Origin: an uncultured Collinsella sp.
GTDB taxonomy: Bacteria; Actinomycetota; Coriobacteriia; Coriobacteriales; Coriobacteriaceae
Assembly: GCA_900757615.1 (NCBI GenBank)
Contig: CAAEON010000033.1
Location: forward strand, 1 to 32,762
Length of the DNA stretch: 32,762 nucleotides
Direction of reading: 5' to 3'
Below are positions 23,703 through 30,903 of the stretch, one piece after another. The position numbers were made by a program, and so were the translations under genes. Under the pieces are notes generated by a model. The model was not told where the DNA came from, made no database searches, and saw nothing but the letters and a program-made list of their open reading frames with translations. Each line of letters begins with the position of its first letter. Position 1 is the stretch's first letter.

Positions 23703-25015
23703 CCCGCATCACCCCGTCCCCGCTTAAGGGCACCGTTCCCGCCATCGCGTCCAAGTCGATGGCGCATCGCCTCATCATCTGCGCCGCGCTTGCCAACGGC
23801 GAGACGCACGTCACCTGCAACACCACCTGCGCCGACATCGAGGCCACGGTGCGCTGCCTTACGGCACTGGGTGCTCGCATCGAGACCGTCGAGGACGGCT
23901 TCCAGGTCCACCCCACCATGAAGAGTGTTGAGTTTGGCCTGCTCAAGGCCCTTGCCGGCGGCACGCTTGACTGCGGTGAAAGTGGCTCCACGCTGCGCTT
24001 TATGCTGCCTGTCGCCTGCGCGCTGGGTGCGGATGCCACCTTCGTAGGCCAGGGCCGCCTGGGCGCCCGCCCGCTCTCCCCGCTCTCGGACGAGATCATC
24101 GCCGCCGGCTGCGACCTACAGGGTCTGGGCGGTTTTCCGCTCAAGACGAGCGGCCGCATGCGCCCGGGCACCTTTGTGCTTCCGGGCAACGTGAGCTCGC
24201 AGTACATCTCGGGCCTGCTGCTGGCAGCCCCACTGCTGGCCCAGCCCTCCTGCGTGCAGGTAACCGGCCTCATCGAGAGCCGCCCCTACATCAACCTGAC
24301 GATACAGGCCATGAAGGCCTTTGGCGTCGAGGTCAACGTCGAGCGCATTCCGGCCAAGGACGACCAGCCCGAGGTCACGAACTTCCGCGTGAGCAGCGGC
24401 TCGTACCGCACGCCCGGCAGCGTAGCCGTCGAGGGCGACTGGTCCAACGCCGCCTTTTGGCTATGCGCCGGCGCCATCGGCTCCGACCCCATCACCGTCG
24501 AGGGCGTGTCGCTCAGCTCCGCGCAGGGCGACCGCAACGTACTTGCCGCGCTCTCGCGCTTTGGCGCCCGCATCGTGCGCTCCACCAACGCCGCCACCGT
24601 GCAGTCCGACAAGCTCGCCGGCTTTGAGATGAGCGCCCACGACATCCCCGATCTGGTGCCCGTTATCTCTGCCGTGGCATCGCTGGCGCAAGGCCGCACG
24701 TTCATCCGCGATTGCGCCCGCCTGCGCATCAAGGAATCCGACCGCTTGGCCACCACCACGCGCGAGCTCACCGCACTGGGTGCGCAGGTGCGTATTGCCG
24801 GCGACGATCTCATCATCAAGGGCGTCGACACCTTTACCGGCGGCGAGGTCGATTCGCACAACGACCACCGCATCGCCATGATGGCTGCCATCGCTGCGAG
24901 CCGTGCCACCGGCGAGGTCGTGATCCACGGCGCCGAGGCCGTCAACAAGTCCTATCCCGATTTCTTCGACCACTACCGCCTGTTGGGCGGCAAGGTCACG
25001 CTCGAGGAGGAATAG
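23696..25015 (+). CDS. aroA: 3-phosphoshikimate 1-carboxyvinyltransferase (EPSP synthase)
   Basis: EPSP synthase joins shikimate 3-phosphate and PEP. The 439-residue product has family signatures ASKSMAHRLIICAAL, SSQYISGLLLAAPL, LRIKESDRLATTTREL, NDHRIAMM and a final KSYPDFF. The PEP-contact loop reads DCGESGSTLRF, with SGS where classical plant and E. coli enzymes have NAGT; this is common in Firmicutes-type enzymes and may affect glyphosate sensitivity. The ATG overlaps the end of aroB by 7 bases, so translation is coupled. A single base separates its stop from aroC. Confidence 0.95.
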   Translation: MLARITPSPLKGTVPAIASKSMAHRLIICAALANGETHVTCNTTCADIEATVRCLTALGARIETVEDGFQVHPTMKSVEFGLLKALAGGTLDCGESGSTLRFMLPVACALGADATFVGQGRLGARPLSPLSDEIIAAGCDLQGLGGFPLKTSGRMRPGTFVLPGNVSSQYISGLLLAAPLLAQPSCVQVTGLIESRPYINLTIQAMKAFGVEVNVERIPAKDDQPEVTNFRVSSGSYRTPGSVAVEGDWSNAAFWLCAGAIGSDPITVEGVSLSSAQGDRNVLAALSRFGARIVRSTNAATVQSDKLAGFEMSAHDIPDLVPVISAVASLAQGRTFIRDCARLRIKESDRLATTTRELTALGAQVRIAGDDLIIKGVDTFTGGEVDSHNDHRIAMMAAIAASRATGEVVIHGAEAVNKSYPDFFDHYRLLGGKVTLEEE

Positions 25016-25016
25016 C

Positions 25017-26114
25017 ATGTCCTCGACCTTTGGCAACGTTTTGCATCTGAGCATTTTCGGCCAGTCGCACTCCCCTGCTATCGGCTGCTCGCTCGACGGC
25101 ATTCCCGCTGGTATCGCCGTTGACCAGGAGCAGCTGCAGGCCTTTTTGGACCGTCGCGCCCCCGGTCGCGACGAGACCGCAACCAAGCGCCGCGAGGCTG
25201 ACGCCGCGCACATCATCGCCGGCGTTGTAGATGGACACACCACCGGCGCACCTATAGCCGCGATTATCGAGAACACCAACACGCGCTCCAAAGACTATTC
25301 CGAGCTGCGCCGCAAGCCCCGCCCCGGACACGCAGACTTTCCCGCGCGCGTGAAATACCACAACATGCACGACGTCGCCGGCGGCGGACACTTCTCCGGC
25401 CGCCTGACGGCCCCCCTATGCATCGTCGGCGGCATCGCGCTGCAGGCACTCGAGGCCCGTGGCATCAAGGTCATGGCGCACGTCGCGCAGATCGGCGGCA
25501 TTTCCGACCTGCCTATGGACGACATGACCTATCGCGAGGCCGACCGCAAGGCAATCCTTACGAACGACCTGCCCTGCATTGACGCCGCCGCTGCCGGTCG
25601 CATGCGCGAGGAAATTCTGGCCGCGCGCGACGAGCTCGACAGCATCGGCGGCATCGTGGAATGTGGCATCTACGGCCTGCCCGCGGGCATCGGTGACCCC
25701 ATGTTCGACGGCATCGAGAACCGCATCGCACAAATCGCGTTTGGCATTCCCGCCGTGAAGGGCGTGGAGTTTGGCATGGGCTTTGCCGTAGCAGCCATGC
25801 GTGGCAGCGAGAACAACGATCCATATCGTATTGATGCCGAGACCGGCGAGATTGCGGTCGAGTCCAACAACGCCGGCGGCATCCTCGGCGGTATTTCGAC
25901 CGGCGCGCCCGTCATGTGGCGCATGGCCGTGAAGCCGACGCCCTCCATCGGTCGCGAGCAGCAGACCGTGGACATGGACGCCATGGAAAACGCCGAGCTC
26001 TCGGTCCACGGCCGCCACGATCCCTGCATCGTCCCGCGCGCCGTCCCCGTAGCCGAGGCAGCCGCCGCCCTCGCGATTTGGGACGCCCTCCTCGAGGACG
26101 CCGCCCAGCGCTAA
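25017..26114 (+). CDS. aroC: Chorismate synthase
   Basis: Chorismate synthase eliminates phosphate from EPSP with the help of reduced FMN. The 365-residue product starts SSTFGNVLHLSIFGQSHSPAIG, the first family signature with Gln and Ser where many members have GESHG. It continues with RKPRPGHADFPARVKY and GGGHFSGRLTAPLC. The C-terminal half contains NNAGGILGGISTGAP and KPTPSIGREQQTV. GAGGAGG lies before ATG 25017 inside the end of aroA. After the stop come a GC-rich hairpin and a double REP palindrome before pheA. Confidence 0.95.
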   Translation: MSSTFGNVLHLSIFGQSHSPAIGCSLDGIPAGIAVDQEQLQAFLDRRAPGRDETATKRREADAAHIIAGVVDGHTTGAPIAAIIENTNTRSKDYSELRRKPRPGHADFPARVKYHNMHDVAGGGHFSGRLTAPLCIVGGIALQALEARGIKVMAHVAQIGGISDLPMDDMTYREADRKAILTNDLPCIDAAAAGRMREEILAARDELDSIGGIVECGIYGLPAGIGDPMFDGIENRIAQIAFGIPAVKGVEFGMGFAVAAMRGSENNDPYRIDAETGEIAVESNNAGGILGGISTGAPVMWRMAVKPTPSIGREQQTVDMDAMENAELSVHGRHDPCIVPRAVPVAEAAAALAIWDALLEDAAQR

Positions 26115-26122
26115 AAATCTCC

Positions 26123-26142
26123 GGGGGCCAACTCCGGCCCCC
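26123..26142 (+). other. GC-rich hairpin after aroC
   Basis: GGGGGCC (26123-26129) and GGCCCCC (26136-26142) pair perfectly around AACTCC, nine bases after the aroC stop. No T-run follows on the plus strand, so it is a weak candidate for a terminator or an mRNA-stabilising stem. Confidence 0.5.
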
Positions 26143-26153
26143 ACGCCCACCCA

Positions 26154-26229
26154 GTGATTTTTCTGGGACGGGGATTAAAAAATCATTAGGCACCCAATGA
26201 TTTTTTAATCCCCGTCCCAGAAAAATCAC
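26154..26229. repeat. Double REP (BIME-like) palindrome between aroC and pheA
   Basis: The arms 26154-26187 and 26196-26229 are perfectly complementary over 34 bp around the 8-nt spacer AGGCACCC. Each arm is itself a smaller hairpin: TGATTTTT can pair with AAAAATCA within the same arm, leaving the core CTGGGACGGGGATT in the loop. It therefore looks like two REP units in opposite orientation, as in BIME elements. A third copy of the unit lies at 502-536, next to a RAYT gene. As RNA, the whole element would form a very stable stem inside the aro transcript. Confidence 0.88.
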
Positions 26230-26250
26230 CGACACGTGAAAGGGGCCCCT

Positions 26251-27396
26251 ATGGACCTTGCCGATATTCGCCAGGCCATCGATGGCATCGACACTACGCT
26301 GCTCAATAGCTTTGTCGAGCGCATGGACATTGCCACCGAAGTCGCCAAATCCAAGATCGAGATGGGCAAGGCCGTCTTTGACCCCGCCCGCGAGCGCTCC
26401 AAACTCAACAACCTCGCCAGCCGCGCACCCAAGCGCTACGAGGCCCAGACCATCACCCTGTTCCGCCTCCTCATGAGCATGAGCAAGGCCGAGCAGCAGC
26501 GCTATATCAACGAGCTCAAGGGCACCACGGTGTCGCAAAAGGCCCATGCCACGACCGCAGCCTTTGACACGCCCTTCCCCCAGACGGCCACCGTCGCCTG
26601 CCAGGGCGTTGAGGGCGCCTACAGTCAGATCGCCGCGTGCAAGCTCTTCGACGTGCCGGATATCACGTTCTTTGAGACTTTCGAGGGTGTTATGCGCGCC
26701 GTACGCGACGGCTTTTGCGAGTTTGGCGTGCTGCCCATCGAAAACTCAACCGCTGGCTCGGTCAATGCCGTCTACGACCTGCTCGCACAGTTCGACTTCC
26801 ATATCGTGCGCTCGCTTCGCCTCAAGATCGACCACAACTTGCTCGTCAAGCCCGGCACCAAGCTCGCAGACGTGCGCGAGGTCTACAGCCACGGCCAGGC
26901 CATTGCCCAGTGTGCCGGCTTTATCGAGGCCCATAATCTGCATGCCTCCAAGTACCCCAACACCGCCATGTCGGCCGAGATGGTCGCCAACTCCGAGCGC
27001 ACCGACGTCGCCGCCATCGCCTCGCGCAGTTGCGCGGCGCTCTACGGTCTGGAGGTGCTGGAGCCCAACATCCAGGACTCGGACAATAACTACACGCGCT
27101 TTGTCGTCATCAGCCGCGAACCGCGCGTCTATCCCGGTGCCAACCGCACCTCGCTCATGATCACCACGGCCAACGAGCCGGGCGCCCTCTACCGCGTGCT
27201 CGAGCGCTTCTACGCGCTCAACATCAACCTTATCAAGCTCGAGAGCCGCCCCATTCCCGGGCGCGACTTTGAGTTTATGTTTTACTTCGATCTGGACTGT
27301 CCCTTTGGCAGCAAAGCCCTCGACGACCTGCTCGACTCGATTGACGACGTGTGCGAGAGCTTCACCTACTTTGGCAGCTACACGGAGGTGCTCTAG
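26251..27396 (+). CDS. pheA: Bifunctional chorismate mutase / prephenate dehydratase
   Basis: PheA turns chorismate into prephenate and then phenylpyruvate for phenylalanine. The 381-residue protein has an AroQ-type mutase domain (about 1-88: DLADIRQAIDGID, VAKSKIEMGKAVFDPARE). The dehydratase domain (about 112-290) includes CQGVEGAYSQ, ENSTAGSVNAVYDLL and the catalytic TRF at 282-284. A C-terminal ACT domain carries EPGALYRVL and ESRP (331-334), the phenylalanine-binding motifs, so feedback by phenylalanine is expected. ATG 26251 follows AAAGGGG; the GTG at 26236 is unlikely. The AroEK start codon directly follows its stop. It is the only chorismate mutase in the cluster and must also serve tyrA. 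Confidence 0.95.
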   Translation: MDLADIRQAIDGIDTTLLNSFVERMDIATEVAKSKIEMGKAVFDPARERSKLNNLASRAPKRYEAQTITLFRLLMSMSKAEQQRYINELKGTTVSQKAHATTAAFDTPFPQTATVACQGVEGAYSQIAACKLFDVPDITFFETFEGVMRAVRDGFCEFGVLPIENSTAGSVNAVYDLLAQFDFHIVRSLRLKIDHNLLVKPGTKLADVREVYSHGQAIAQCAGFIEAHNLHASKYPNTAMSAEMVANSERTDVAAIASRSCAALYGLEVLEPNIQDSDNNYTRFVVISREPRVYPGANRTSLMITTANEPGALYRVLERFYALNINLIKLESRPIPGRDFEFMFYFDLDCPFGSKALDDLLDSIDDVCESFTYFGSYTEVL

Positions 27397-28647
27397 ATGA
27401 CTGACGTCGCCACAACCCGCCCCTACGGCGTGCTGGGCCGCGTGCTTGGCCACAGCTACACCCCGACCATCTACAAGGAGCTCGCGGGGCTTGAGTACGT
27501 GCGTTTTGAACGCGAGCCCGAAGACCTCGCAGCCTTTATAACGGGCGATGAGTGGGAGGGCACCAACGTGACTATCCCCTACAAGCGCGCCGTCATGGAG
27601 TACCTGGACGAGCTGAGCCCGCTCGCCGAGCGCATGGGCAACGTCAACACCATCACGCGCCTGGCCGACGGACGTCTGTGCGGCGACAACACCGACTACT
27701 TCGGCTTTCGGTGCCTGGTCGAGGAGCTGGGGGTTGATGTTGCCGGCAAGAAGGCCCTCGTGCTCGGAGCCACCGGCGGCGCTGGCACCACGGCCAGCAC
27801 GGTGCTCGGCGACCTGGGCGCCATCGTTGTGCCCGTGGGTCGCACGAGCGAGGTCAACTACGGCAATATCGCACAGCAGTCCGACGCCGCGCTGCTCGTC
27901 AACTGCACGCCTGCCGGCATGTTCCCCCACTGCCCCGACGCCCCTTGCACGCTCGAAGGACTCGATGCACTCGAAGGCGTTATCGACATCGTCTACAACC
28001 CCGCTCGCACGGGACTCATGCTCGAGGCCGAGCGCCGCGGCATTCCTTGCATCGGCGGCCTGCTGATGCTCGTGGCCCAAGCGGCACAGGCCGTCGAGCG
28101 CTATGCCGGCCAGGTCACCCCGCGCGAGCGCATCCTAGACGTAACGGAACGCCTGTCACGCCGCGAGCAGAACATCGCCCTGATCGGCATGCCGGGTTCG
28201 GGCAAGACCCGCGTGGGTGAGCAGATTGCCCTGCTCACAGGTCGCGAGCACATCGATCTGGACCGCGCCCTCGAGGAGCGCCTGGGCATGCCCTGCGCCG
28301 ACTTTATCGTCGAGCGCGGCGAGGCGGCCTTCCGCGAACAGGAGACGACGGCGCTGGCCGACATCTCCAAGCGCAGCGGCCTGGTGCTCTCCACCGGTGG
28401 CGGCGTGGTCACGCGCGACGAGAACTATCCGCTGCTGCACCAGAACAGCCAGATCGTGATGCTCAACCGCAAGCTCGACGAACTCGCCCACAAGGGCCGC
28501 CCCATCACCGCCCGCGACGGTATCGACAAGCTCGCCGAGCAGCGCATGCCGCGCTACTGCGCTTGGGCCGACTACATCATCGACTCACGCGACTGCGCCG
28601 CCAACACCGCCCAAGCCCTCCTCGACACCCTCCCACCCGCTCTCTAA
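27397..28647 (+). CDS. aroEK: Fused shikimate dehydrogenase-shikimate kinase
   Basis: This 416-residue protein joins two shikimate steps. Residues about 1-250 form shikimate dehydrogenase: GHSYTPTIYKEL (substrate site), NVTIPYK with the catalytic lysine at 63, GDNTDYFGF with Asp 100, LGATGGAGTTA as the NADP loop, NCTPAG and VYNPARTGLM. Residues about 258-416 form shikimate kinase: P-loop GMPGSGKT at 264-271, IDLDRALE with Asp 287 and 289, FREQE, STGGGVV and GRPITAR. Both halves keep their key residues and there is no frameshift between them. The enzymes are separate proteins in most bacteria. ATG 27397 abuts the pheA stop. Confidence 0.94.
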   Translation: MTDVATTRPYGVLGRVLGHSYTPTIYKELAGLEYVRFEREPEDLAAFITGDEWEGTNVTIPYKRAVMEYLDELSPLAERMGNVNTITRLADGRLCGDNTDYFGFRCLVEELGVDVAGKKALVLGATGGAGTTASTVLGDLGAIVVPVGRTSEVNYGNIAQQSDAALLVNCTPAGMFPHCPDAPCTLEGLDALEGVIDIVYNPARTGLMLEAERRGIPCIGGLLMLVAQAAQAVERYAGQVTPRERILDVTERLSRREQNIALIGMPGSGKTRVGEQIALLTGREHIDLDRALEERLGMPCADFIVERGEAAFREQETTALADISKRSGLVLSTGGGVVTRDENYPLLHQNSQIVMLNRKLDELAHKGRPITARDGIDKLAEQRMPRYCAWADYIIDSRDCAANTAQALLDTLPPAL

Positions 28648-28649
28648 CC

Positions 28650-28690
28650 AAAACCACCACAAAGGGGACAGGCACCTTTGTGGTGGTTTT
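28650..28690. repeat. Perfect 16-bp-arm palindrome between aroEK and aroQ
   Basis: AAAACCACCACAAAGG (28650-28665) and CCTTTGTGGTGGTTTT (28675-28690) are perfect inverted copies around GGACAGGCA. The stem ends in TTTT, so it can also act as a terminator-like or attenuating hairpin in either direction. It starts three bases after the aroEK stop and ends 21 bases before aroQ. The loop shares AGGCACC with the spacer of the double REP at 26188-26194, hinting at a related repeat family. Confidence 0.8.
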
Positions 28691-28711
28691 CCAACCGCAA
28701 AGGAAGCAACC

Positions 28712-29149
28712 ATGAAAGCACTCGTCATCAACGGCCCCAACCTCAACATGCTCGGCATTCGCGAGCCGGGCATCTATGGCAGCGACAACTACGACCGCTT
28801 AGTGCAAATCTGCCAGGAAGCGGGCGCTGCACAGGGCTTCGACGAGGTCGAGGTCTTCCAGTCTAACCACGAGGGCAGCATCGTCGACAAGATCCAGGAG
28901 GCATACGGCAAGGTCGACGGCATCGTCATCAACCCGGCGGCCTACACGCACACGAGCGTCGCGATCCTCGACGCCCTTAAGGCCGTCGCCATCCCGGCTG
29001 TAGAGGTCCACATAAGCGCCGTCGAGACCCGCGAGGACTTCCGCCAAGTAAGCTATGCACGCCTAGCCTGCTTCGCCACCATCACCGGCGAAGGCCTCCA
29101 GGGCTACGCCCACGCGTTGGAGCTGCTGAGGAAACATCTCGAAAAGTAG
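28712..29149 (+). CDS. aroQ: Type II 3-dehydroquinate dehydratase
   Basis: AroQ removes water from 3-dehydroquinate. The 145-residue product is the normal length of the dodecameric type II enzyme. It shows INGPNLNMLG, Tyr 22 in IYG (the catalytic base), SNHEGSIVDKI, INPAAYTHTS (Asn 74), and EVHIS with catalytic His 100, followed by REDFR. AAAGGAAG precedes ATG 28712. It is the last aromatic gene; a strong terminator lies 50 bases after it. No type I (aroD) gene is present. Confidence 0.96.
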   Translation: MKALVINGPNLNMLGIREPGIYGSDNYDRLVQICQEAGAAQGFDEVEVFQSNHEGSIVDKIQEAYGKVDGIVINPAAYTHTSVAILDALKAVAIPAVEVHISAVETREDFRQVSYARLACFATITGEGLQGYAHALELLRKHLEK

Positions 29150-29196
29150 CCTCGCGAGCAAATCCATCAACGCCGATTCGCACGCTAATATAGCCA

Positions 29197-29237
29197 GTGC
29201 CGCCAGCAGCAACCTCGCTACTGGCGGCACTTTATTA
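29197..29237 (+). terminator. Terminator of the aromatic amino acid cluster
   Basis: AGTGCCGCCAG (29197-29207) and CTGGCGGCACT (29222-29232) are perfect 11-bp arms around a 14-nt loop, followed by TTATTA. It lies 47 bases after aroQ and marks the end of the aro block. Confidence 0.82.
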
Positions 29238-29244
29238 CTGGCAT

Positions 29245-29250
29245 ATAATC
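29245..29250 (+). promoter_or_regulatory. -10 box for the DUF4869/P-loop cassette
   Basis: A perfect TATAAT stands directly behind the aro terminator and 30 bases ahead of the cassette's first start codon. No convincing -35 box is present at 16-18 bases, because that stretch is the terminator stem. The promoter is therefore weak or needs an activator. Confidence 0.4.
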
Positions 29251-29280
29251 GTTGCAGTCACACAACGTCTGGAGACGCGC

Positions 29281-29730
29281 ATGTTAAGCATCCATCTGGG
29301 AGATTATCCCGGTTCTATCTACGATACCGAAACCTATTTTAGGAACTCATACTTGGACTCATGGTTCGAAGACCCTATGGCCGCACAGATTATTAAAAGC
29401 GTGGACGGATCAGAGCTCATCGGTCCCCACAACATCGTAAGCAAGCAGCTGGGCTCAATCACCCCACTCGAACTGTCCGGCGGCGTTAAGACGCTGCTGC
29501 TGGTGCGCAATCTCCCAAACATGGTGTTCAATGCATCCACTTGCGGAGATAACTGCGCTCGCTGGCTGCTCAAAATTGGCAAAGAGCAGGATGTGCTGGT
29601 AACCCTTTACCACATCATGAAGTTCCCCTGGAAGCGTTTTGAGATCCGCATCAATAATGATGACCGCATCGTCAGAAACATGCAGGAGTTTGTCGGCGCC
29701 ACGAATGACTTTTTGGATGTTGATGAGTAA
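29281..29730 (+). CDS. DUF4869-like protein, first gene of a two-gene cassette
   Basis: The 149-residue protein resembles, from memory, the uncharacterised DUF4869 family of gut Firmicutes and relatives. The N-terminus MLSIHLGDYPGSIYDTETYF, then LELSGGVKTLLLV and the strongly conserved-looking NASTCGDNCARWLLKI (cysteines 88 and 92) carry the resemblance. No enzyme motif, membrane segment or signal peptide is seen; it looks like a small alpha/beta cytoplasmic protein. ATG 29281 follows GGAG; the frame is open upstream but that part overlaps the terminator. Its first 120 bases hold 51 G/C (about 43%), far below the neighbouring aro genes. The stop TAA shares one base with the ATG of the next gene. 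Function unknown. Confidence 0.7.
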   Translation: MLSIHLGDYPGSIYDTETYFRNSYLDSWFEDPMAAQIIKSVDGSELIGPHNIVSKQLGSITPLELSGGVKTLLLVRNLPNMVFNASTCGDNCARWLLKIGKEQDVLVTLYHIMKFPWKRFEIRINNDDRIVRNMQEFVGATNDFLDVDE

Positions 29731-30728
29731 TGAAGGGAACGCATACCGTTGTCGTAGAGCGTGCAAAGGTCAAATACACACTCACCTTTAAACGTAACAT
29801 TTCCTTCATTCGCGGCAACAGCGGCACGGGCAAAACGACGCTCATCTCGATGATTCGCGACTACAACGACCGAGGACCGGAAAGCGGCGTCACGCTCAGT
29901 TGTGACGTTCCCTGTGAAACGCTATCTGGCAGGCGTTGGGAGCGCGAGCTTTCGATTATCGAGGACTCAATAATCTTTTTAGATGAGGGCAACGAATTTA
30001 TCTACTCAAAGGACTTCGCAAAAGCCGTTAACGGGTCGTCCAACTATTTTGTTCTGATATCTCGTCGCGACGCCAACGAACTCCCCTACAGCGTTGATGA
30101 GATCCTGAAACTAGTCAACACCACAAGCAAAACAATCAATGGCCGTAAAAGCGACAAGCGTTTTTACTCGGTGACCAAACCGCTTTATACCCACACGTCA
30201 AACATGCTGTATCAGGACCTTAACGTAGGGTTCGACAATCCCGATGCCGTGATTGTCGAGGATAGCAAGTCTGGCTATCAATTCTACAGCGCCCTTTGCA
30301 ACCGACTGGGAATCCCCTGCCATACCGCTACCGGCGTAGCGAATCTAAAACGAATGATTCACGAATGTCCCGAGAAAAACATCCTTGCCATAGGGGACGG
30401 CGCAGCGTTTGGCCCCTACATCGAAAAGGTACTGGGACAGCGCGTTTACAAAAACGTTCGCTTGTTCCTCCCTGAATCATTTGAGTGGACGCTTTTGCGA
30501 TCTGGCCTCATCCCCAACAACGACATTCCAAAAATCCTCAAGGACCCTTCGAGCTATATCGAAAGCCGCGACTACCTGAGCTGGGAGCGGTTCTTCACCG
30601 AAGTATTGATCAAGTACTCGGCAGGCACTCGCTACGCCTACAGAAAGGCGAAGCTCAACGAGCAGTACCTAAAGCCGCAGGCGATGGATGCAGTTGCAAG
30701 CGTCTTGCCCGAGTGTCTGAAGGCATAA
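29730..30728 (+). CDS. P-loop ATPase with TOPRIM-like C-terminal region, second gene of the cassette
   Basis: The 332-residue protein starts with a compact P-loop NTPase: Walker A GNSGTGKTT at 29-37, a Walker-B-like SIIFLDEGNEF at 80-90 (Asp 85, Glu 86), and a following VLISRRD strand-turn that could be a sensor. About 60 residues separate the two Walker motifs and no ABC signature is visible. The second half contains VIVEDSKSG (Glu 177) and NILAIGDGAAFG (Asp 223), spaced like the Glu and Asp strands of a TOPRIM domain, though only one Asp of the usual DxD is present. That part is an inference. The start overlaps the upstream stop (TAATG), so the pair is coupled. I recognise no characterised homolog. 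Confidence 0.62.
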   Translation: MKGTHTVVVERAKVKYTLTFKRNISFIRGNSGTGKTTLISMIRDYNDRGPESGVTLSCDVPCETLSGRRWERELSIIEDSIIFLDEGNEFIYSKDFAKAVNGSSNYFVLISRRDANELPYSVDEILKLVNTTSKTINGRKSDKRFYSVTKPLYTHTSNMLYQDLNVGFDNPDAVIVEDSKSGYQFYSALCNRLGIPCHTATGVANLKRMIHECPEKNILAIGDGAAFGPYIEKVLGQRVYKNVRLFLPESFEWTLLRSGLIPNNDIPKILKDPSSYIESRDYLSWERFFTEVLIKYSAGTRYAYRKAKLNEQYLKPQAMDAVASVLPECLKA

Positions 30729-30730
30729 TG

Positions 30731-30763
30731 AAAAAAGCCCAGACCACCTAGCGGTCCGGGCTT
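30731..30763 (-). terminator. Terminator of tRNA-Arg(TCT)
   Basis: On the minus strand AAGCCC and GACC pair with GGTC and GGGCTT around a 7-nt loop (30735-30763), followed by six T residues at 30731-30736. It ends the tRNA transcript. It begins two bases after the stop of the convergent P-loop gene and, read from the plus side, may help end that transcript too. Confidence 0.8.
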
Positions 30764-30772
30764 AATAAACGA

Positions 30773-30849
30773 TGGTGCTCCATGGCGGATTCGAACCGTC
30801 GACCTTGGGATTAGAAGTCCCCTGCTCTATCCAACTGAGCTAATGGAGC
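30773..30849 (-). tRNA. tRNA-Arg(TCT)
   Basis: The minus strand forms a full cloverleaf with acceptor GCTCCAT/ATGGAGC and D arm GCTC/GAGC. The anticodon loop CTTCTAA carries TCT, which reads arginine codon AGA. The T arm is GGCGG-like with TTCGAAT. The 3' CCA is encoded. It is the right-hand neighbour of the low-GC cassette. Confidence 0.94.
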
Positions 30850-30895
30850 AAATAACCGCACGCCCAAGCAAGCGCAAGCCTGTCAGGCGCAAGTA

Positions 30896-30901
30896 ATTAT
30901 A
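30896..30901 (-). promoter_or_regulatory. Possible -10 box of tRNA-Arg(TCT)
   Basis: A perfect TATAAT on the minus strand lies about 46 bases before the mature tRNA end and right after the ABC ATPase stop. No good -35 box is found at the usual distance, so the tRNA may also be read through from the ABC genes. Confidence 0.3.
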
Positions 30902-30903
30902 AC

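Noticed and set aside
26150..26230. CRISPR-like or ordinary terminator reading of the aroC-pheA palindrome
   Set aside because: There is one inverted pair and no spaced direct repeats, so it is not CRISPR. The 34-bp perfect stem with inner hairpins and a second genomic copy fits REP/BIME better than a simple terminator.
30870..30895. Intrinsic terminator for the ABC ATPase gene at the GCCTG/CAGGC palindrome
   Set aside because: The stem is short with almost no loop and no T-run follows on the minus strand.
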